Positions 55,331 through 64,000 of a stretch of 64,000 bases of DNA are shown here, in pieces. The translations under genes were made by a program, and so were the position numbers. The stretch is from Tetmemena sp. SeJ-2015 (lineage: Eukaryota; Ciliophora; Spirotrichea; Sporadotrichida; Oxytrichidae), in contig JAJKFJ010021044.1 of the NCBI GenBank assembly GCA_027382625.1, forward strand, positions 124,001-188,000, in the 5' to 3' direction. The number at the start of each line of letters is the position of its first letter. Positions within the stretch are counted from its first letter, which is position 1. The notes under the pieces are model-generated. The model did not search any database. It had not been told where the DNA came from and worked only from the letters and a program-made list of their open reading frames with translations.

Positions 55331-55871
55331 TCATTCGTTCTTCTTCTGTCTGCCAGGAATGAGTTTTCTAAGACCGAGATCCTTGACCAACTGTCTGACG
55401 ACGCTGTCCTTAATTTCCAAGTTCTCGACCTGGAGCTCTGATCTCTCGGGGATGAAGTCCATCTTTCTCTCTCTCTCCTCCTCTTGCAACTTCAGAGAGA
55501 TTCCCTTGACGGGTCCCTTTTGGATTCTCTTCATCATGTGGGTGGTGAATCCTAAATGGGAGGTTAAATACAGCTCGCACACTCATTCAAGACTTACCAG
55601 CGATCTTGTTTCTTAGTCTCTTGGATTGGACGACGGCAATCCCATTTAATCAAAATATTTGCAAACTTGGATTTTGAAAATTGTGAATATCGTCGATGAT
55701 ACGCTTGTTTGTGTGGAAATCATTAGTCAACCTAAAGTCAGGGATGAAAAAACGGGAGGGCTCGCTTACTTTCCGTAGTATCTCTCGATAATGGCCTTAG
55801 AAGCTCTCTTCACAGTCTTGGTTCTAACTCTTCCCTAAAAGATGCTCAGCAAGATATCAAAGGGTTACCAT
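55331..55871 (-). CDS. RPS17: 40S ribosomal protein eS17
   Basis: Small-subunit ribosomal protein. Matches eS17 end to end: [49 protein letters not shown], then L-Q-E-E-E-R-E-R and P-E-R-S. ATG 55869-55871 is followed at once by a 34-nt GT-AG intron, a common position in ribosomal-protein genes. Further introns lie near 55730-55770 and 55557-55602. One non-GT-AG insert with ATT/AAT pointers (55638-55688) is an IES. TGA 55331-55333. This gene shows introns and an IES side by side, so the two classes can be compared directly. Confidence 0.97.
55638..55688. other. IES in eS17 gene, pointer AAT (plus strand)
   Basis: AAT at 55638-55640 and 55686-55688, a 48-nt excision. It removes an in-frame TGA and gives [11 protein letters not shown], the conserved eS17 order. 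Confidence 0.9.
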
Positions 55872-56120
55872 TTGTTATATATTGCAAAAAAAGGAAAATA
55901 TAAAAGGTGCTGTTGAATTTAGGATTAATTTGGCAATATATTAAATAATAAGAGAATTAAATTCAATAACATACATATATCACAAACATACTTATATTTC
56001 CGCTCCATCATTATTATCAAATTATCCAGAGCTCACGTTCTTATTGCGCTCAGTCTACTCATCTTCAAATGTTAGAAATCAACATTTAAAATTTACAAAA
56101 CACTTAAAAGGTAATTTCAT

Positions 56121-59100
56121 TCATTTGTATACTCTCACCTTTTTTTTTACAAATCCTCCTGACTACTGGTTAACAATGGCTTTGTCTTTTGTATCTTTTT
56201 CCACTTTTTTCTGCTATTTTCTTCCTTTGAGTTGGTCAAAGATTATGAGAAGCTTTTGTATGCTACTGATTTCATCTGAGAAGGACTAACTTCGAATATA
56301 TTCCAGAGCTATTTATCTTCTTTCCTCATTCTCATCCTTCTCTGGTACTTCTACAGTCTTCTCTTCAACCTAACTCTACTTAATAATGATTTCATTTTCT
56401 ATGGCACTTCCTTATTCCAGTTGATTCTCTTTCAGAATGTTTTCTGCTTCTTATTAGCTTGCAAGCTTTTTCTTAATAAGCTCCTTTCTTCTCTCCTTTT
56501 AGATCTTACTTTACTTCTTATTCACAAAGGCAGCCTGAGATTTGAAGATTTCAAGACCAAGATCCATGAAATCTCTCAGAAAATCAAACTTTTAATCCTT
56601 GTTTGGTCTGAATTCAGAATTCAAGAGGTATATATTCGCTTCTGAAATCAAGTATTAACGAAGGAGAAGGTACTCTTCCAACTTACTTTTTTAATCAATT
56701 GCCTCAAAAGAAGTCATCAGCTCCAAAAGCTACTTATTATTCTCCTCAACAAGATCTAAAAATAAAAATAAACCATCCAAATCTTGCTTAATAAGTGAAT
56801 CGTCTTGAAGTCTGCTCAGGTTTTGTTGAGATATGATTGATAATGAGGAGATATCGTTCATGTTTACTTCCTTTTTCTCAGTGAATTTTATGATTGGGAG
56901 CCAGAAAAATTTCTCAGTAAGTTCACCTAGGATGGCTATTATCTCTTTCTTGCATTCTTTTTTCATTACTTCAGGATCAAATTGAGGGTTGTACCTTATC
57001 TTTGAAAGAATATTCATTATGGAAAAGTAAGTGTTAAGCGTATTTGGATGATTTAAGCTCATTATATTCAAACTATACTGAGTGATATTTAATTCCAAAA
57101 GGTCTCTGGAATAGTGAAGTGCAGATTCATACTCTCCACTAATGTTTTTGCAATAAGCTACAGATGTGAGGAGATTTAGGGTTTCAACAGTTTTTTAAGC
57201 TTCATCTTCCGTGAAGAGATCCTTAATCATTTCAATGCACTTCTGATATCTTTTCCCAGCTTTATTTTAAATAAATGAAACATACTTCCTTGAACTTTTA
57301 GATCTTTTCAAAAAGATTAGCAGCTTCCTTATGATACTCATAAGCTTCGTATGCTGGCATCATGATGAACACATCTTAGAAATATTTGGACTCAGGGGCG
57401 GACTTCTCTTCAAAAATTCGGTTAAACTCTCTCATAGCCTCTTTATACCTTTCTGCCCTAGAATATGAGCGAGCAAGATTATTGGTTACATCAAACATCA
57501 GTCTATACATTTCCTATTTTTCCTTTTAAACAAAATTCTATTACTTCTTCTCTTGAATTTTCTTTTCAATCTCTTTCTTTGCCTAATCGAAGTAGTGAAT
57601 AGCATTTTTATAATTCTCTAACTCAAAGTAGAAATCTCCCATGCTTATTAGCAGTCTTAGATATTCCTCTCTTATTTTTCTATAAAATTCTACTTTATCT
57701 ACTTTGAATAGAGACATCATTTCTTAGATCTTCTTCTCATAGATTCTCTACTGATTGAATTTAATTATAAGAATATATGATCAAGAAGGACTTCTTCAAT
57801 TTGAGTGGCCATACCTAGATCAAATTTCCTTCCCTTTTTGGTTATCTCAGATGAAACACTGCTCTCATTTATTCTAAGAGAGGTTTCATGCTCCTCCTAA
57901 AGATTAAGTTGCACACTTTTTCTTAAAAATCTTTGGCCCTTGATATCTTTGAGTTTGAAAAATTGAAGTAAAACATCGTAGGCTTTCACTAGATCATATT
58001 ATCTGTCTTTAGCATCAATCTTTAAATTGTTTGCACTTTAGATCGCAAACTTTATGTACTTGACTAGATTTCTAGCTGAATTTTCACCTGAGACCATATT
58101 ACCTAGATCTCTCTTGACGTGAATCAGTGCAAAGTAGAGCTTTCTAGTTGTATCATAAGCATCCGCATCTAGCAGAGGGTCAATATTTTAATAGTAGCTA
58201 AGTGCCTTTTCTAATTACTTTTGTGCTTCTTCATAACTTTAAATATAAGTCTAAATTGATGCAATTCAACGCAGAAAGATGCCTAACTTATGCTAGGTAA
58301 TCTATTTAAGAGGACTTTTCTCTCATTTTCTCATAGAAATATTTATAATGAGTAATAATCAGCATTCTTGAAATGATCATACGCCTTTTTAAAATCCTTC
58401 AATCCTTCTGACTAAACTTAGGCTTGGAGAAAATTCAAATAGGAGTATTGCTCGTATTCCAATGATAAAGATTCAATCAAAATATCGGATTGATATCTCC
58501 GAAGATTCTCGCAAAAATTAATATGAACAAATATTGACTACTTTATATTTAGGATGATTTTTGGAATACTGAGTGATAAATAATTTAATTTTCCTTCTTG
58601 TCCTTCTTCTCTTTGTATTTTTTAATAAGTTACGAGATTTATATTCATGGTTCTAATTATAAAGATCTTCATATCTTTTCAGTTTGATGCAATTTATTGA
58701 GATTATCATTTTCTCTATGTATTTCTCAGCATTAGGGGCATGAAATTATGAGAGTATTTTCAATCTCTAAAATTGCTGATTATTCAAAGATTCAAAGACA
58801 CTATCCTCATCTGTAAGAATGGAGACTTCATTCTCAGTTTTATCTATCACAACGAAAATTTTCTCAGCGATTTCTTAACTTTGGTGGCTATGGAAAAGTG
58901 CTAGATCGAAATTCCTCACTTTGAGAGCGCATTCAGTGATGTTTCTATTATCCAAGTACAAGAATATATGAAACTAGTTGTAAGAAAAAGAATGCTAGTT
59001 CATTAGAAACAGACTGTTCTTTAGCGCTACTTAATATTCCTCATTTTTCATTTGAAGAGATGCTAGCTCTTTTAAGATCTCTAAGCTTTTAGGACTGATA

Positions 59101-59850
59101 TCTCCGTATGAAAATATTTGATATAGCAAATATAGTGTGAGATTTCTCTACATAGTAAATAGCTTATTCGAGTACACTGCATAAAAATTTATTGTTGCCT
59201 ACTTATCTAGAATAAGCTCCCATTCCATGTATCATAGATTATATAGCAAGTTTTGATTTTAAATACCATTTCTCATAATCTTGCTGTAGAAAATGGCATT
59301 TGTATTAAAGAGTGAGGCACCTGACTGTAATCTTGTTGTTGTCACTGAATTTCTTAGAGTTAAGATGTTGCACTTTGAGTAATTAATCCAAAGTCTTGCT
59401 TAAGTCCTTAGCTATAAAGTATATTTTGGCTTGCTCAAACAAAAGTAGTAATTCTTCTCTCTGATGCTTGAAGAGCATTTGAGAGTCTACAACATTTACT
59501 TTGAAATACTCTCCCATCTCACTCAATAAGTTTCCACTTTCAATTAAGTTACCCAATTTAAGAAAAATCTAATATATGATTTGATGTGTGACCTTAAAGT
59601 ATAGAGCATAATGTAGAATCGGTTTTAAAAGTTCTCAAGGTTGTAGATCGAGTAATCTTTGATGGTGAATATCTCTTGGCTGATATTGAGAACTTTCTAA
59701 ATCTGTCCGTATAGAAATATGGATGCTTTGAATTTCTTTTCCTTATAAATTTGCTGAATAAGATTTAAGAAAACTTTGTTGTTATTTAGTTCGAGTAAGA
59801 AATTCGACAATAGTATTTATTCCTTCAAATATAACTTTTAATTAAATAAA
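56121..59850 (-). CDS. tetratricopeptide-like helical-repeat protein
   Basis: A long helical protein with TPR-like pairs, e.g. A-Q-K-Q-L-E-K-A-L-S-Y-Y near 58220, G-D-F-Y-F-E-L-E-N-Y near 57640, A-I-H-Y-F-D-Q-A near 57600, R-A-E-R-Y-K-E-A-M-R-E-F near 57450, and E-S-A-L-H-Y-S-R-D-L near 57125. The C-terminal part is charged, to TGA 56121-56123. No clear ATG was found near 59850; the 5' end may be in another MDS or hidden by an IES. Frame changes near 58550, 58330, 57760, 57270 and 56690 mark introns (some GT-AG) or IESs. Large TPR proteins of this kind are common in ciliary transport, but no specific identity is claimed. Confidence 0.6.
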
Positions 59851-61025
59851 AGTTTTATAAATACTCTTATTTTAAAAATAGAAAATCACGAATATTTTAA
59901 AGCGAAAAAATATTAAATTATAGAATGGGGCCCCAAATAAATTATATGTATTTCAATAACCACAGCTCTTTTATTTCCTTGAAAGTTAGCTTATAAAATA
60001 TCTCAAGATATCATTGACATTAGAATCTTATGAACTTTAAATACTCTTTTTCCAGGGTGGATGTCTGATATGAAAAATTTCACTTTAAGAAATAATCAGC
60101 AATTAGTTTGCTTAATCAAACGCTACCACTCTGTAATCTATCCTTGTAAATTGCATATAGAAAAATCATAAACTTTTTGGAGTTAGCATTAAGGAAATTT
60201 ATTAAGAAATTATAGATAAAATTTAAAAAAAATTAAAATAGGTTAAAAACCAATAAAATCAAATTGTTAGAGTGATAAATTTAGAGTTATATTTACAGGC
60301 AATTTACTCATAAATAAAATCTAAATCAAATTTAGTCTATAGATACAGGCCCAAACTAATTCGTAAGTTAACTGGCAGACAAGCTTAGTATTTCTAATAT
60401 TTTAAGTGCAAACATAAATTCAAGGTTATCAGTTAATCTTAATAATATGTCTATACTTATAATGAGATTTACTTTGTTTAGATTTTTATATAAATCTCGT
60501 TATATCTGATTTCTCATTAGGCTCTGTTGAAAGAAGTTAAAGAGCATAGTTAGAGAAATTTTTTTCTATTTTAGAATTTTAGGTTCTAGCTTGTTTTTGA
60601 GTCTTAATAATTGCTAGTCCAGCTTATTATAATACTTTAATATAATTTTGATATGTGTATTCTCTGATTCTGATCTAGGACTTCCCATCTCAGAATTAAC
60701 TACAGAATGAGTGGTAATAGAGTGAAACTCTGAAGATTTCAAATCTTAGAATTACTTTAATCATCAGCTGACTTATTGTTTTTAAGACTGTAGCAAGTGC
60801 CCATTTTTATGCAGCTCTTTAAAATTTGAATTAAAATGTGCCTGTTCAAATAAAGAAATTTAATGCTATAATTTAAGAAATAAAGACAATTTAATTAGAC
60901 TAACCTTAGTAAATGGAGGAACTAAGATAACAGATACCATCATAAATAATAGAGATAACAATTGTAGTTACCAAGAATTTCAACCCTCAAACTATTTAAC
61001 ATAACATTCAATTTAGATTTAAGAC
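59851..61025. other. AT-rich gene-free stretch
   Basis: About 1.2 kb, the longest region without a supportable gene. Very AT-rich, no pointer pair found that would rescue a frame, no transposase-like sequence, no telomeric repeats. It could be germline-limited intergenic DNA. Confidence 0.5.
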
Positions 61026-62740
61026 TCATTTAAATTATTTTCGATTCGAGTACATTTAACTTTTTGTAGACCTATCCCATTTCAAAATAAGTCTTGCCTA
61101 CTTATTGACAAATAATTGAAGTAATTTTGACTCTAGATATTTAAGGGCTTTCTCATAATAAATTTGTCGTAAATTATGAAGGAAGTGATGAAACAGCTGC
61201 TTGAGATTTGATTGATACCTAAGTTGGTGTTGTAGCTAATTTTGCTCCTCTTCGATTAATTAACTGAAACTTTTAACAGCATAATAATCCTCGCTATCAT
61301 CGAGTCCTTGGCTTTCGTTTAAGCTTTATTTATTTAAATTATCCTCAACTTTGCTTTGCTGCAAAGATTGATATTCCCTTAGCGTCATCTGTTTTTCAAA
61401 ACCTACATTTTAGAGAAAGTTCATCGATTTATGAATTGGAGTTTCTGAAATATCTTCAAAGCCCTCAATCATTTTAGTGAATAGGAGAGCAGCCTATAGC
61501 CTTGTATTATACTCTGCCATTCTTTTGCTTTCTATGAGACTAGACAGCTCATACTTATTTGCTTCCTCTTTGAACAGATCTAATCTCAAATAGAGATCAT
61601 CACTCATCAAGTCCTCCATTTTTGTCTTGGGATCATTCAAGTTTCTATTTCTTTTCTCATACAGAGTAAAAGCCAAGCTATCCTATCGAGTTAATTCAAG
61701 TTGAGTAAGAGACTCCTTGATAAGTTTGTTCTTTCGATTTTTGACTATTTACTTCAACTCTTCTGAGTCCTTAACTTTTATATGATGGAGTGCGAAGGAA
61801 AGAGATAGGTCGGTTTTAAAAAGTACTTCATGCTACTCATTTACAACTAAAGAAATATCAGTTAAATCGAGGTAGCTATAAATCCCGTACTACTGCAAGA
61901 AAACTAAATGCTGCAAAACCTAAACCAGATAATAGGATATTATAAACATAGAGAACTGAATTATTCTTCCATTCGATCAGAAGCATTTTTCATCCACAGT
62001 TTAACATATTCAGTTAGCTGCTAATTGAAATTCTTGGTTTCAATTTCAAAGAGGACACAATATCTCTATCATTTATAAATCTTAAGTCTCGATTATTTCT
62101 TCATGAATCTTAACTGGGAGAACGCTTTAAAGTACTTTGTACATATGAGTTCTATTGATCATTCTAATTAATTTTGCTCTTTTGTACCTATTGGCTTTTA
62201 TTTCACTTCAAGATGTCTCTTTTAGTTTAAATTATAGGAATCCTTTTAAACTTGTGAGCCTCATCTAAATATAATGGATTTTAAGCACCTTAGAGGATGT
62301 GAAATTTCATAAACTTCTTTTTAAATTATAAATTAGGAAATCACATAAAATTTCTTCTAAATTTACCCCAGGAGTAATATAGCTTTCATTAATTGCAGAA
62401 TTAGAGAGATTCATGAGAATTTAACTTCCATCTTAAATGATCTTTCTTAGAGCTATTTGCTCATTAGGAATAAGGCCTTATCTGAGAAAATAGCTTCCTC
62501 TATCATTAGAATTTTCTAATGCTATATAAAGCTTATTATACGATTACTTGGCGTTGTGGAGTGCTCCTTTTCCAACTGCCCTGCCAAGTTTCTTTTTTTT
62601 GCCTTTCCCTTTCTCCTCTGATTTAATTTATACTTAGAGCATAAGGATTTCAAACTGTCTGTCCTTCTTCTTTTGAGCTCATGAAGTTCTCTCTTGTACT
62701 CTTGCATTTTATCTCTATAGTCCCTTTCCTCAGCTTCCTT
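61026..62740 (-). CDS. coiled-coil/helical protein, 5' exon missing locally
   Basis: Not recognised. It begins at a splice acceptor (TTTTCAG before 62740) with a charged heptad region (Y-K-R-E-L-H-E-L-K-R-R-R near 62680) and a basic segment (K-G-K-A-K-K-R near 62590). It continues through helical regions near 61800 (L-S-F-A-L-H-H-I-K-V-K) and 61560 (L-S-S-L-I-E-S-K-R-M) to TGA 61026-61028. No start codon or first exon is found just upstream. The orphan segment at 26805-26995 fits in phase. Inserts near 62460-62530, 62080-62330 and 61880-61990 are unresolved. Confidence 0.5.
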
Positions 62741-62865
62741 CTGAAAATGTAAAAAAAAATAGATAACAGATACCCAGCATTAACTACAGCAAAGAGTAAA
62801 TCAGTAATCTATATTCAATTAGTCTCTGATCTATTATAGTGAATTTGAAGTAAACGCAGCATAGG

Positions 62866-64000
62866 ATGCCTGCTATTCCTAATATGGATTACTATGCGGG
62901 CCTCACTCCATTCGAGTAGAGCATCAAAAGGAATTATGATATTAAACAGCTTTTGAAGCAAACCAAGATTCCAGTTCCCAAGAATCGTTATTTCTCTATG
63001 GCATGCATATATATCAAACTATTTTAGCAATGAGAGACAAATAAAGCTTAGAAGATACTCATGAGAAGAAACTAAAGGCAAAACAGCAGCTTTAATATCG
63101 TCCTTTAAGTTAGGGTTCCATTATGACTGTCTCTGTTTCTCAACATGGCTTCAGTCTATCCTAAAGCTCTATAAGCTAAAACCGAGACTAGATCAACTTC
63201 CTACAGCAATAATAGTAACTAAACTATCAATACCAATAGAATGCACTCTCTCAAGAATAGCTTCAGTATTTTGATGAGTAGAACATGCAACTTATGTAAC
63301 CTGTCTCAGACGAAGAGCAGCAATAATTTCAGCAAGCCCAAATAAATTAAAATCTTTTAGATAGCCAGATGAAAAATGTTTTATATTAGACATCTAACTT
63401 TGGAAACAACAGCACCAATAATTAGCTACAAAGCTTGAAGCAATACACCAATCAAAATTTAGGTCAACTTTATGCAACAAAGACATTTTAGAAACCTCAG
63501 TAGAAATTTTTCAATGGGAGAATCTCTTAAAATAAGGCAGTGGAGATACAATAGCTTAGGAAAGGGTATGCTCTTTCTTAAAGAGCTCCGAGCGTTTAAA
63601 TCACGAGAAACAGTATCTTTGCTGAGAAGTTTGCAAGTCTCAAGGCATAAATGCCACAAACTAACAGTTCATTAGAAAATGTAAACGGAGTTGTAACTAC
63701 TGAAAATTTTGAATTTTTATGGAATTATTATTCTAGCCTCAAAATCGGAAATGATTTTATAGGTGCGTGGAGAGACGGACTAGCTGGAAGTCATTAAATT
63801 AAAGTTATTAACAAAAACTAAATTCAAGTTAAAGAAAAAGACCCACACCAAAAATAAAGCCTTCAAAAGAAGTAACAAGGAGAAAATGAATTAGAGTTAA
63901 ATTTTGGATCACAATTAAAAGCTCTGGAGGAAAAGTCAAAATTTTTAAAGCCAGACCTTAGTGGAGTAAATCGATCAGCTAGAGATTCTTTTCCAGCTAG
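62866..64000 (+). CDS. Gln-rich protein, truncated by window end, unknown
   Basis: ATG 62866 starts a short structured N-terminus (Y-A-G-L-T-P-F-E-Q-S near 62900). After an IES (62998-63032) a long frame very rich in TAA/TAG Gln codons runs to the window end with no TGA: Q-Q-Q-Q-L-N-Y-Q-Y-Q-Q near 63205, then F-A-E-K-F-A-S-L-K near 63620 and F-L-W-N-Y-Y-S-S-L near 63720. Not recognised; the 3' end lies outside. Confidence 0.7.
62998..63032. other. IES, pointer ATG
   Basis: ATG at 62998-63000 and 63030-63032, a 32-nt excision. It joins N-R-Y-F-S-M to R-D-K-Q-S-L-E in frame and removes a TGA. Confidence 0.82.

Noticed and set aside
1..64000. Macronuclear nanochromosome or concatenated somatic contigs
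   Set aside because: No C4A4/G4T4 telomere repeats, and IESs are present, which somatic DNA lacks.
1..64000. tRNA, rRNA, CRISPR arrays, TBE-type transposons
   Set aside because: No clover-leaf-like runs, conserved rRNA words, regular spaced repeats or transposase motifs were noticed by eye; a covariance or profile search would be needed to exclude small RNAs.

Overview
The window reads as germline (micronuclear) DNA of a spirotrich/hypotrich-like ciliate. Three observations support this. First, conserved proteins run through in-frame TAA and TAG, which fall at Gln positions of known families (for example the G-Q-M/L-x-D turns of deoxyhypusine hydroxylase), while TGA ends genes. Second, products include basal-body and ciliary proteins (BBS2, GCP5-like, a CIMIP2-type microtubule inner protein). 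Third, and decisive, genes are broken again and again by short AT-rich inserts flanked by direct repeats of 3-12 bp. Deleting one repeat copy plus the insert restores the frame and the conserved protein. These are internal eliminated sequences (IESs) with pointers between macronuclear-destined segments (MDSs). True GT-AG introns are also present and can be told apart.

Layout. 0-6.4 kb: an acidic unknown protein, UFD2/UBE4 E4 ubiquitin ligase, and DOHH on the minus strand. 6.6-12.4 kb: a GCP5-like gamma-tubulin complex subunit carrying a 443-bp IES. 12.6-20.6 kb, all minus: RTF1, DMAP1/SWC4, BBS2. 20.8-29.2 kb: a scrambled Sec24 gene, its 3' half inverted at 20.76-22.34 kb and its 5' half forward at 27.43-29.17 kb, with two unrelated plus-strand genes between. 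29.2-37.1 kb: small two-membrane-segment proteins, ArfGAP, a C2/coiled-coil protein, an unknown gene and a double-CDGSH protein. 37.3-49.7 kb: a cysteine-rich surface protein, importin-7/8-like, two low-complexity genes and an LRR protein with a long Gln/Ser tail. 49.9-55.9 kb: CIMIP2-like, a GBP-like protein with a degenerate G domain, ribosomal protein eS17. 56-64 kb: a TPR-like protein, a 1.2-kb gene-free AT-rich stretch, a coiled-coil gene, and a gene cut by the window edge.

The strongest discovery is the scrambled Sec24 locus. A 12-bp pointer occurs at 29156-29167 (+) and in inverted orientation at 22330-22341. Both copies lie inside the two halves of one intron, so joining them rebuilds both the intron and the Sec24 frame. 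Two weaker candidate scrambled genes are proposed: 45.05 kb with 29.2 kb, and 27.0 kb with 62.7 kb.

No rRNA, tRNA, CRISPR array, C4A4 telomere or recognisable transposase was seen. Reading was by eye. Gene ends quoted are outer limits of loci that contain IESs and introns; only the IESs listed separately were worked out to the base.
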